From NCBI GenBank assembly GCA_030587525.1, contig JAUQYW010000049.1, positions 1 through 36,249 of the forward strand: DNA of 36,249 nt, in the 5' to 3' direction. How positions within the stretch are numbered: the first letter of the stretch is position 1; each line of letters begins with the position of its first letter. Positions 15,851 through 23,480 of this stretch are shown here, in pieces. The notes beneath the pieces are model-generated. The model was given only the letters and a program-made list of their open reading frames with translations, did not search any database and had not been told where the DNA came from. The translations under genes and the position numbers were made by a program. This DNA is from Candidatus Sigynarchaeota archaeon. GTDB taxonomy: Archaea; Asgardarchaeota; Lokiarchaeia; Sigynarchaeales; Sigynarchaeaceae.

Positions 15851-17649
15851 ATAGCTTTCAAATGATCGTCCATTATTGGATGAAGACGAAGGGAAAGTTC
15901 TTCGGTGGTATAGTTTTGCTCCTCGCATCGACCTTTTTCAGCTTGCTAGCACCGATTTTCATCGGTCAAGCGATTAACGAGGTATCGAAAGTGCTTCCTG
16001 AAACGCCCGACTTGACCCGGTTTGGTTATGCTTTGCTGCTGTCGATCGTGTTCGGCTTCTTGTCGTTTTTATTAAACAGATATTCGAGGATCTTGAATGC
16101 CGATGTCGCCTCGAAGGCATTGTATTATGTTCGCAAGGATATCTACGATGCAATTTATTCCCAGTCATTTGCTTTCTTTGATCGACAAGAAACGGGGCAA
16201 CTCGTCGCACGCGCGACGTCGGATGTCGAGCAGACGGAAATGATGTTCGGCATGGTCCTCAACATGGGTGTCCAAGGTATTATGACCATGGGCGGTGTGC
16301 TTATTGCCATCTTGATCTTGCGAAATCCGCTCGTCTGGGTCTTTATCATGGTCATTCCCGTGTCCCTGATATTTTCCATCGCGATCACGTTCAAGTTACG
16401 ACCTATCTTTCTCGAGACCAGGGAGGCATTTGGTGAGCTCACGAACACCCTTAGGGAGAATATCGTCGGCTCGCAAGTCGTGCGCATTTTCTCGACGCAA
16501 GAAAAGGAAAAGGTGAAATTCGGTCGTAACAATAAAAAGTTCCTAGATGCATCGGTGTTGACCATGAAATATTCGTCATTATTCATGCCCGTGAACATGA
16601 CCCTCATCGGCATAATGTTCATCTCTATTTTGCTGTTCGGCGGTATGATGGTCATCAATGGCATCGAGGGCATGACCATCGGGATACTCATCACGCTGCA
16701 AACGTACGGTGGCCAATTGATCTTCCCCTTAATGATGCTCGGCCAAATCATGGTCATGTACGTCCAATCCGATGCAGCGTTGATTCGCATCCGCGAGGTG
16801 ATCGAATCCACGCCGGACATCAAGGAAAAAACCAACCCTGCGAGTGCAGCGGGCATCAACGGCGACGTCGAGTTCAAGGACGTGTCGTTCGGATACACGC
16901 CGGGCAATCTCGTCCTCAAGAACGTGACATTCAAGGTGCCGCAGGGCAAAAAACTCGCCATTATCGGCACGACGGGCTCAGGAAAATCGACCATCATCAA
17001 TCTCCTCCCCCGGTTTTATGACGTCACGAGCGGTGAAATCTTGGTCGACGGGACAAACGTCAAGGATTATAACTTGAAGGAGCTGCGGAAGCAGATAGGC
17101 ATCGTCTCGCAAGACACGTTCCTCTTCAACAAGTCGATCCTCGATAACATCCGGTTTGGTCATGACAGCGCAACCCCCGAAGAGGTGACGCAAGCTGCGA
17201 TCACGGCCAACATCCACGATTTCATCGATTCATTGCCGGAAAAATACAACACAATGGTCGGCGAACGCGGCATGGGCTTGTCAGGTGGCCAGAAGCAACG
17301 CCTCTCTATTGCTCGTGCAGTGCTGATCAAGCCAAAGATATTGATTTTTGACGACTCGACCAGCAGCGTCGACGTCGAGACGGAATACCACATCCAGCAA
17401 GCATTGGAGTTGCTATCACACGCGACGACCTTCATCATCACGCAGCGGATATCAACCATCCGGAACGCAGACACGATCCTCGTGCTCGACAAGGGTCGCG
17501 TCGTCGGGTTCGGAACCCACGATGACTTGATCGACAAGAATCCACTCTACACGCAAATCTATCACACGCTGTACCAGAAGCAGAAAGGACTCGTTGATGC
17601 CGTGAAAAAACAACCGGTCATTAACCCCGCGGAGGCGAATAAGCAATGA
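15847..17649 (+). CDS. Heterodimeric ABC exporter, degenerate-site subunit (second system)
   Basis: A 600-residue ABC half-exporter of normal length. Six TMs occupy about residues 15-310. The NBD has Walker A GTTGSGKST (374-382), an intact signature LSGGQ (478-482), Walker B IFDD with Asp503 where the catalytic Glu should be, and Gln533 (ITQR) in place of the switch His. The same two substitutions occur in the 10689 gene, so this is the same class of degenerate subunit. TM1-TM2 have only a short extracellular loop, unlike the first system. It overlaps the PadR gene upstream and the partner gene downstream by 4 nt each. Confidence 0.94.
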   Translation: MNSFQMIVHYWMKTKGKFFGGIVLLLASTFFSLLAPIFIGQAINEVSKVLPETPDLTRFGYALLLSIVFGFLSFLLNRYSRILNADVASKALYYVRKDIYDAIYSQSFAFFDRQETGQLVARATSDVEQTEMMFGMVLNMGVQGIMTMGGVLIAILILRNPLVWVFIMVIPVSLIFSIAITFKLRPIFLETREAFGELTNTLRENIVGSQVVRIFSTQEKEKVKFGRNNKKFLDASVLTMKYSSLFMPVNMTLIGIMFISILLFGGMMVINGIEGMTIGILITLQTYGGQLIFPLMMLGQIMVMYVQSDAALIRIREVIESTPDIKEKTNPASAAGINGDVEFKDVSFGYTPGNLVLKNVTFKVPQGKKLAIIGTTGSGKSTIINLLPRFYDVTSGEILVDGTNVKDYNLKELRKQIGIVSQDTFLFNKSILDNIRFGHDSATPEEVTQAAITANIHDFIDSLPEKYNTMVGERGMGLSGGQKQRLSIARAVLIKPKILIFDDSTSSVDVETEYHIQQALELLSHATTFIITQRISTIRNADTILVLDKGRVVGFGTHDDLIDKNPLYTQIYHTLYQKQKGLVDAVKKQPVINPAEANKQ

Positions 17650-20252
17650 GCAAAGCAGGCAAGGAAGAAGAGAAAACTTCTGACCAGGAACAACAACACC
17701 GACCAGAACCCATGGTTCACATGCGAGGACCGGGTCCAGGTGGACCACCGCCGATGTTTGGCGGGGAAAAAACGAAGCTCGTGTTCCCCCGAAAAGTCTT
17801 ATGGCGATGGATCTTCTCATACCTCAAGAACCATGCGTGGCGTTACGTGGCATTCATGTCCTTGATGATGTTGGGAACGATCATGATGTCCGCCTCGTCC
17901 CTCATATCCCGGGCAATAATCGATAACGGCATCAGGGTGGGGACGGCAGGAATAAACATAGTAATCATGCTCTCTGTCGTGTACTTGATCATCAACTCGT
18001 TCACGGCTTTGTTCATGTTCACAGGCAGCTATGGCATGGGAAAGGTCGGCCAGCGCATCATCTTCTCCATACGAAATGACCTGATTGCCAAGCTCCAGCA
18101 CATGTCCATGGCATATTTCGACAAGAAATTGTCGGGTGACATCATCTCCATCACGACCAACGATGTCGACCAGCTGAACAACTTGGTCGGCGGCCAGCTC
18201 GTGATGATCGTGCAAGGCATTGTCTCGATTTCCTTGATCTTCCTTGTAATTTTTATCATGAGCCCGTTACTAGCAATAGTGAGCACGATCGTGTTTCCCG
18301 TGTATCTGATTGCGGTTTCGATATTCAAGCGGGTCATGACGGGGGTCTTCAAGGAGATGCGCAAGAAGATGAGCGCGGTCACGTCATCGATTCAAGAAAA
18401 CATTGCGGGTGCCAAGGTTGTCCAGGCCTTCGGGCAAGAACAGAAAGCGGCCACGGAATTCGACAAGGTGAACCAGGAGAACTACGTGGTCGGGCTTAAG
18501 ATGCGGAAGCTCATGTCGACGTTTTTCCCCCTCATCGGTTTTATATCATCGCTGCTCACGACACTCGTCCTATTTGTCGGGGGGTCCACTATGATCAAGG
18601 GATACGTGTTTTTCGGCACGGTCGTCACGCCAGGCACGTTGATTGCTTTGATCGGCTTGCTTTCGCAATTCTTCGGGCCATTCATGTCGCTTATGCAGTT
18701 CCAGCAGGTTGTCGAGAGCGCCATGGCCGCGTCCGATCGCATCTACGGGTTGCTCAACGAGGAAACGGACTTGCCCGATCCCGAAAGGCCGAAACCGCTT
18801 CCCGAAACCAGCGACGTGGAATTCCAGAACGTCTCCTTTGGTTACAAGCTCGTTGATAATGGCAAGAATAATCACGGAAAAACACCTGCAAGCATCAAAC
18901 CTGATGCGGCACAAGGTGCCATGAAAATGCCTGCTATGATGCAGAAGCGGATCGAGGATTTCGTGAACCGCATGCCCGAACCGTACAAGACCTTCATGAA
19001 GACCAATGCAAGAACCCTACCTCAAGATATCTCACGCCAGCTATTGATGTCGCTCATGGGCAAGGCTCCCGAGGATGTGGGAAGCATCATCGATAAAATC
19101 CTCGCGGATAATGGAAATGCCGTGCCGGGGAGCAAGATGGCTTCCGAGCACCAAGAACTCAAGACGACATTTGGACCAGCTGCTGAACACGGCGCCGGAG
19201 CGGGAATCCCAGCAATGCACGGCATGCCCACGATGCCGGAAATGCCAGGCGCCACGGGAATGCCGTTCAACAAGGAGATGGTTTTACAGATGGCGAAAAA
19301 CCTCGCCAAGATGCTGAAGCCAGAAGCAGGCATAAGCACGGGTGGCGGCATGGGTGGTGGAGATAATGGTGGCATGGGTGGTGGAATGGGAATGCGCGGG
19401 ATGCCAGGCGGCCCCAAGGAGATACTGCGCATGCTGGCGAGCATGGAGATCCCCGCGGACGTGATCGATGAGCTTCCCGACGTGGTCAAAACCGCGCTGA
19501 ACGAGGAAAAGGTCTTGCTCGAGCGGGAGCGAACCGTCGGTTTCGTGCTCAAGAATGTCGAAGCCAAGATACCCGAGGGTAAAACGGTCGCCATCGTTGG
19601 AGAAACCGGCGCCGGGAAAACGACATTCATCAAGCTCGTGAGCCGGTTCTATGACGTGAACGAGGGGAAGGTGCTGATCGGCGGCGTGGACGTGCGGGAT
19701 CTCAAGAAAGATGAGCTACGACGCATCATTGGCATGGTGCCGCAAGATTCGTTTCTCTTCGCAGGTTCGATCAAGGAGAATCTGCTCTATGGGATCAAGG
19801 ACGAGACGCCCGATATCGAGGCCAAGATGATCATTGTCTCGAAGTTTCTTGGCTTGCACAACTTCATCGAAAAATTGCCAGAAGGCTATGATACGCTGCT
19901 CAAGGAAAACGCTTCGAACATCAGCATCGGCCAACGGCAATTGATCGCCTTCGCCCGAGCCTTGATGACGGATCCGTCGATCCTTATCCTCGACGAGGCA
20001 ACGAGCAGCGTCGATCCCTACACGGAGAGTCTTATCCAGGACGCGCTGGACAAGGCACGTGAAGGACGCACGACCATCATCATCGCCCACCGGTTGTCCA
20101 CGATCAAGAACGCGGACTGGATTTTCGTGCTCGACACGGAGAAGAAGGGCATCATCGAGCAAGGAACGCACGATGAATTGGTTCGATTGAACGGGAAGTA
20201 CAAGCGCTTGCTCGACATGCAGCAGAAAGAGATCGATGCCAAGGCTGCATAA
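17646..20252 (+). CDS. Heterodimeric ABC exporter, catalytic subunit with large insertion inside the NBD
   Basis: An 868-residue half-exporter, ~230 residues longer than normal. It starts with a Gly/Pro-rich tail (to ~40), then six TMs (~62-340). The NBD opens with VEFQNVSFGY (391-400), which includes the A-loop aromatic Tyr400, but its continuation FVLKNV does not come until ~633. Between them lies a continuous in-frame insertion rich in Met, Gly and Pro. After it the NBD is complete: Walker A GETGAGKTT (652-660), signature NISIGQ (758-763, degenerate), Walker B ILDE with Glu784 and switch His815. Together with the partner's LSGGQ this gives one consensus site. The insertion keeps the frame and has ordinary local codon use, so it is not an obvious sequencing error. 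Function of the insertion is unknown. Confidence 0.93.
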   Translation: MSKAGKEEEKTSDQEQQHRPEPMVHMRGPGPGGPPPMFGGEKTKLVFPRKVLWRWIFSYLKNHAWRYVAFMSLMMLGTIMMSASSLISRAIIDNGIRVGTAGINIVIMLSVVYLIINSFTALFMFTGSYGMGKVGQRIIFSIRNDLIAKLQHMSMAYFDKKLSGDIISITTNDVDQLNNLVGGQLVMIVQGIVSISLIFLVIFIMSPLLAIVSTIVFPVYLIAVSIFKRVMTGVFKEMRKKMSAVTSSIQENIAGAKVVQAFGQEQKAATEFDKVNQENYVVGLKMRKLMSTFFPLIGFISSLLTTLVLFVGGSTMIKGYVFFGTVVTPGTLIALIGLLSQFFGPFMSLMQFQQVVESAMAASDRIYGLLNEETDLPDPERPKPLPETSDVEFQNVSFGYKLVDNGKNNHGKTPASIKPDAAQGAMKMPAMMQKRIEDFVNRMPEPYKTFMKTNARTLPQDISRQLLMSLMGKAPEDVGSIIDKILADNGNAVPGSKMASEHQELKTTFGPAAEHGAGAGIPAMHGMPTMPEMPGATGMPFNKEMVLQMAKNLAKMLKPEAGISTGGGMGGGDNGGMGGGMGMRGMPGGPKEILRMLASMEIPADVIDELPDVVKTALNEEKVLLERERTVGFVLKNVEAKIPEGKTVAIVGETGAGKTTFIKLVSRFYDVNEGKVLIGGVDVRDLKKDELRRIIGMVPQDSFLFAGSIKENLLYGIKDETPDIEAKMIIVSKFLGLHNFIEKLPEGYDTLLKENASNISIGQRQLIAFARALMTDPSILILDEATSSVDPYTESLIQDALDKAREGRTTIIIAHRLSTIKNADWIFVLDTEKKGIIEQGTHDELVRLNGKYKRLLDMQQKEIDAKAA
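18846..19541 (+). other. Met/Gly-rich insertion domain (residues ~401-632) within the exporter NBD
   Basis: This region encodes ~232 residues inserted between the A-loop strand and the strand before Walker A. Three parts are visible: a helical part (~425-495) with PEPYKTFMK and ISRQLLMSLMGK; a Met-Pro/Gly low-complexity part (~515-590) with MPTMPEMPGATGMP and repeated GGMGGG units; and a helical part (~590-625) with ILRMLASMEIPADVIDEL. More than twenty Met residues are present, spaced as MxxM in places. I recognise no domain. It should project from the cytoplasmic face next to the adenine-binding loop. Confidence 0.85.
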
Positions 20253-20273
20253 TTTCTTTTCTAATTCTTTTTT
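20253..20273 (+). terminator. T-rich terminator after the second exporter operon
   Basis: The tract starts immediately after the stop codon with T-rich runs and ends in T6. It also lies at the 3' side of the opposing gene ending at 20319, so it may serve convergent transcription. Confidence 0.45.
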
Positions 20274-20318
20274 AACCTATGATGTAGGATGCAAGATTAG
20301 AGGATCTCTCAAAGAGAT

Positions 20319-20921
20319 TCATTCACTCAGCTTCGTGACCACTTCAGCAGCAAGGCGGTCCATCATCTCGAACCAGGCATCATCTGCTTTCAACAGGGTG
20401 CCGGCCAATTTACCCATTTCCATGAGCACGTAAATGTTCACCAACATGGAGTAATCTGGGCCGAAATCGGTCGAGACGATTTGCTTCACCTCCGCTGCTG
20501 TCGGGGGGTTGATATCAAGCCCCATGAACGCTATCGCGTGGCAGATTTCCTCGATGACTTTTTGATATGCGATATCTTGCCAATATTCACGCAACGTGCT
20601 GAGAATCATCACGAGCTTCATACGCATGTCCATCATGAGCAGTTGATCGCCTAGCGATGCAAGCTTGTCATCGAACACCTTCCGAGGCACCCGGAACTTC
20701 CCAGCCAAAAACTCGATGAATTTATCGATCTGTTCACTCAAGACGTATTGCGCGCCTTCTAGTATCGCGTTCTTGATCCGGACATACGTGAACTTGGTGC
20801 CCGGGATGTTGAATGATTCCTTCTTCGTCCGGTTGAGAATGCCACCCGTGTCAGAGATGAATTGCTGCTGCAATACTAGGTCCAGGGTTTCTGAAAGGAG
20901 CTCTTTTGTAAATGCGGGCAT
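20319..20921 (-). CDS. Uncharacterised helical protein
   Basis: A 200-residue, predominantly alpha-helical soluble protein with no signal peptide or membrane segment. I do not recognise a family. Visible features: an N-terminal LVLQQQFISDTGG segment, a basic FTYVRIKNAI patch, Met-rich LLMMDMRMKLVMIL (~95-108), and a C-terminal amphipathic stretch ending in VVTKLSE. No catalytic pattern stands out. A TATA-like box 20-32 nt upstream of the ATG supports the start at 20921 and a short or absent leader. It is convergent with the exporter operon and lies downstream of the ABC-2 pair on the same strand, but has its own promoter, so it is probably transcribed alone. Confidence 0.75.
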   Translation of the reverse strand: MPAFTKELLSETLDLVLQQQFISDTGGILNRTKKESFNIPGTKFTYVRIKNAILEGAQYVLSEQIDKFIEFLAGKFRVPRKVFDDKLASLGDQLLMMDMRMKLVMILSTLREYWQDIAYQKVIEEICHAIAFMGLDINPPTAAEVKQIVSTDFGPDYSMLVNIYVLMEMGKLAGTLLKADDAWFEMMDRLAAEVVTKLSE

Positions 20922-20940
20922 TGCGATCCAACGAAGAAGA

Positions 20941-20953
20941 TATTTTAAATAAT
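20941..20953 (-). promoter_or_regulatory. TATA-like box for the 20319-20921 gene
   Basis: On the minus strand the box reads ATTATTTAAAATA, about 20-32 nt upstream of the ATG at 20921. This spacing is typical of archaeal leaderless or near-leaderless mRNAs. Confidence 0.5.
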
Positions 20954-21004
20954 GTAGATCTTCCCTTGTTGAATAAAGGCCGGCATGGTTAAATGGTTAT
21001 GTTG

Positions 21005-21766
21005 CTACTCGATGATGCGCTTGAAACTGGCCGAGGCCACGAGGAACATGAACGCGTCAAACCCGATGATTACCACGATGTCGACGAGTAAATTGCCGAT
21101 CTCGCCCGTAATGAGCAAGCCTCGCACCGCCTCGACCACGTAAGTTACCGGGTTGAAGATCGCGATTTGTTGAAGGATTATCGGCATCGTGCTGATCGGG
21201 TACAGCGCGCTGCTCAAGAAGAACAGCGGCATAATGATCGCTTGACCGAGCCCCATAAACCGTTCCCGCGTTTTCATGAAAGATGCGATGAATATCGAGA
21301 TGGCAGCGAACCCGCCGGACGAGAAGAAGATGAGGACAAAGGCAACGAGGAAGCACAAGAAGTTCGGGATGAAATGAACGCCGATGATCATCGCGAATGG
21401 AAAGATGATGAGTACCTGGAAAACGGCGCGCACCCCCGATGCCATGGCCCTGCCAATCACGGTTCCATAGCGAGACGCAGGCGTGACGAGCAATTTTTTC
21501 AAGATGCCGGACTCGCGCTCCCAGACGATCTGGAGACCATAAAAGATAGAAACAAACGTCGTGGACTGGATCAAGACGCCCGGCGTGATGAAATCCGTGT
21601 ACGGTACCCCGGCTTCGATGCCCCTAACGGCTGCCATCACGGGGCCGAAGACAATGATCCACAAGATCGGCTGGATCGCTCGATAATACATCTCTGTACG
21701 CTCGTGCTTCAAGCGTCTAAGCTCCAATTCAATCATCACGAACAGGGTTCTTAAGCTGTCTTGCAT
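21005..21766 (-). CDS. ABC-2 type transporter permease
   Basis: A 253-residue polytopic protein with about six TMs. The ABC-2 family signature follows TM2: IVWERESGILKKLLVTPASR, the coupling region seen in DrrB/NodJ-like permeases. Further conserved features are MGLGQAIIMPLFFLSSALYP (~170-190) and NPVTYVVEAVRGLL (~208-221). It starts 3 nt after the stop of the ATPase gene on the same strand, so the two make one exporter. Known relatives export drugs, lipids or polysaccharides across the cytoplasmic membrane. A substrate cannot be read from the sequence. Confidence 0.93.
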   Translation of the reverse strand: MQDSLRTLFVMIELELRRLKHERTEMYYRAIQPILWIIVFGPVMAAVRGIEAGVPYTDFITPGVLIQSTTFVSIFYGLQIVWERESGILKKLLVTPASRYGTVIGRAMASGVRAVFQVLIIFPFAMIIGVHFIPNFLCFLVAFVLIFFSSGGFAAISIFIASFMKTRERFMGLGQAIIMPLFFLSSALYPISTMPIILQQIAIFNPVTYVVEAVRGLLITGEIGNLLVDIVVIIGFDAFMFLVASASFKRIIE

Positions 21767-21769
21767 CCA

Positions 21770-22768
21770 TCATCCCTTCTTAATCATGATCCGCATGTGC
21801 CTCACGTCGCTCAAACGACCGCCGACCTCGAGCTTCGTTCCCACATATTTCAGGAACACGTCGTCCAGGCTTGGTTTTGCCATCGATATTTGCGTGATGG
21901 GCATGTCTTGGCTCCGCAGCGAGTCGAGGATTCGTGGCAGGGCCGTCTCTGCGTCGTTGACGACGATCCGCAGCTCGGCACGGTCGATCGACACGTCTTT
22001 CACCACGTCCATCTTGCGAATGGAATCTATGATTGTTTCCTTGATGCCCTCTTTCCCCGTGTTGAAAATAATGACCTCGCCACCGATCGAATGCTTGAGC
22101 TCGGCGGCCGTGCCGTGCGTGACAACCTTCCCCTTGTTGATGAGCATGATCTCGTCCGCGTAGGCGTTCGCCTCGTCCATGTAATGCGTGTTGAAAAAAA
22201 TGGTGGTACCGTATTCCTTCTTGAACTCGATGAGCTCCTTCCACACAACACTACGGGCCGACGGATCGAGGCCAATCGTGGGCTCGTCGAGGAAGATGAT
22301 CCGGGGCTTGATCAGCAGGGCACACGCGATTTCGCAGCGACGCACCATACCGCCAGAGTATGTCTTGACGAGATTGTTTGCAACCTTGGTCAGGCCCATC
22401 TTTTCCATGGCTTCGTGGATGACCTGCTTTCGTTGTGCTTTAGGAATCCCGAAAATTTTCGCATACACGAGCAAGTTCTCGTAGCCGCTCACGTCCGTCC
22501 AGACGCTCATTTCCTGGGGAACGTAGCTGATGAGCCGGCGGATCTTGCCACCTTCACGCTTCACATCCAACCCGAACACGCGGGCTTCCCCCGACGTCGG
22601 CTTGAATTGCGTGGTCAAGATGCGCATCAACGTCGTCTTGCCGGCGCCGTTCGGGCCGAGCAGCGCAAACACTTTACCCGCTTCGAGGGTCAAGTCGATG
22701 CCGTCCAATGCCCAGACTTTTTTCTGGAAATTTTTGGTGACTTGCTTCACATCTATTGCTAATTCCAT
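21770..22768 (-). CDS. ABC-2 type transporter ATP-binding protein (DrrA/CcmA type)
   Basis: A 332-residue ATPase: Walker A GPNGAGKTT (38-46), Q-loop YVPQE, signature YSGGMVRR (Ser-Gly-Gly-Met instead of LSGGQ, usual for this subfamily), Walker B IIFLDEPTIGLDP and switch His in NTHYMDEA. The C-terminal ~100 residues form the extra domain typical of DrrA-like proteins, with the closing SLDDVFLKY motif. All catalytic residues are present. GGTGG lies 6 nt before the ATG at 22768, and a TATA-like AT stretch lies ~35-45 nt upstream. It is first in a two-gene operon with the permease and divergent from the flavoprotein gene. Confidence 0.95.
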   Translation of the reverse strand: MELAIDVKQVTKNFQKKVWALDGIDLTLEAGKVFALLGPNGAGKTTLMRILTTQFKPTSGEARVFGLDVKREGGKIRRLISYVPQEMSVWTDVSGYENLLVYAKIFGIPKAQRKQVIHEAMEKMGLTKVANNLVKTYSGGMVRRCEIACALLIKPRIIFLDEPTIGLDPSARSVVWKELIEFKKEYGTTIFFNTHYMDEANAYADEIMLINKGKVVTHGTAAELKHSIGGEVIIFNTGKEGIKETIIDSIRKMDVVKDVSIDRAELRIVVNDAETALPRILDSLRSQDMPITQISMAKPSLDDVFLKYVGTKLEVGGRLSDVRHMRIMIKKG

Positions 22769-22800
22769 GATGCCACCGGGAAAGTCCGTAGAATCACGGG

Positions 22801-22851
22801 AAAATATATTATCTCATTTCGAATGCCAGGCTTAATACCATTTTTATTTTT
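22801..22851. promoter_or_regulatory. Divergent promoter region, ABC-2 operon / Fe-S flavoprotein
   Basis: AAAATATATTATC (22801-22813) reads on the minus strand as a TATA box 33-45 nt before the ATPase start. TTTTTATTTTT (22841-22851) lies 21-31 nt before the flavoprotein ATG on the plus strand. Both are pattern matches in a 103-nt divergent gap. Confidence 0.4.
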
Positions 22852-22871
22852 CAGCATCATAGAGACAAAGT

Positions 22872-23450
22872 ATGACAAAGCAAAACGTGCTGGTCGTGCT
22901 CGGAAGCCCGAAAAAGAACGGGAACAGCGCAATCCTCGCAAACAAGCTGGTCGAGGGTGTCAAGGAAGCAGGGGCCGACGTGGAGAGCGTGTACCTCCAA
23001 GGATTGAAAATTGCCCCGTGCAGCGCGTGCGACGCGTGTGTCAAGAACCCGAAAGCAGGCTGCGTTATCAAGGACGATATGATCCCGCTGTACAAGAAAA
23101 TCGAAAAGGCAACGGCCATCGTGTTCGTGAGTCCCACGTACTGGTTCAACATCTCGGCCCAGCTCAAGCTGTTCATCGACCGGTCGTACGCCTTGCGGCC
23201 AGGCGAGAACAAGTACGCTTTCAGCGACAAGAAAGTCGGTATCATCATGACGTTTGCCGACACGGACCCATTCACGTCGGGCGCTGCCAACGCCTTGCAC
23301 TCGTTCCAGGACATCTGCAACTTCGTCGGGGCCAAAATAATCGGCATCGTGTATGGCAGTGCCGAGCATCCTGGCGAGATCGAAAAGAACGAAACAGTAA
23401 TGAAAGCGGCATCTGACCTGGGCAAAAAGATTGTTGAGGAAGGTAATTAA
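22872..23450 (+). CDS. Iron-sulfur flavoprotein / NADPH-dependent FMN reductase-like
   Basis: A 192-residue flavodoxin-fold protein. LGSPKKNGNS (10-19) is the FMN phosphate loop, SPTYWFNIS (~91-99) the isoalloxazine-side loop and KLFIDRSY the following helix. A compact Cys motif is present at Cys50, Cys53, Cys56 and Cys64 (C-x2-C-x2-C-x7-C). It matches the [4Fe-4S] motif of the archaeal iron-sulfur flavoprotein Isf (C-x2-C-x2-C-x4-7-C). Isf proteins shuttle electrons from ferredoxin, often to O2 or peroxide in anaerobes. It appears monocistronic, with a TATA-like tract ~26 nt upstream and a T8 tract right after the gene. Confidence 0.92.
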   Translation: MTKQNVLVVLGSPKKNGNSAILANKLVEGVKEAGADVESVYLQGLKIAPCSACDACVKNPKAGCVIKDDMIPLYKKIEKATAIVFVSPTYWFNISAQLKLFIDRSYALRPGENKYAFSDKKVGIIMTFADTDPFTSGAANALHSFQDICNFVGAKIIGIVYGSAEHPGEIEKNETVMKAASDLGKKIVEEGN

Positions 23451-23455
23451 GGAAC

Positions 23456-23463
23456 TTTTTTTT
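23456..23463 (+). terminator. Oligo-T tract after the Fe-S flavoprotein gene
   Basis: Eight T residues begin 6 nt after the stop codon. The opposing gene ends at 23481, so the tract lies between convergent genes. Confidence 0.5.
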
Positions 23464-23480
23464 CCCTGCTCGACTTTTCC

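Noticed and set aside
18846..19541. Met-rich insertion as a copper-binding domain
   Set aside because: Met spacing is suggestive, but the domain is predicted cytoplasmic, no Cys/His sites accompany it and no copper genes are nearby; no function is assigned.
21761..22762. Long plus-strand frame (333 codons) opposite the ABC-2 ATPase
   Set aside because: It is the antisense shadow of a gene with complete Walker motifs; the translated sequence is low in hydrophobics, His/Arg-rich and matches nothing.
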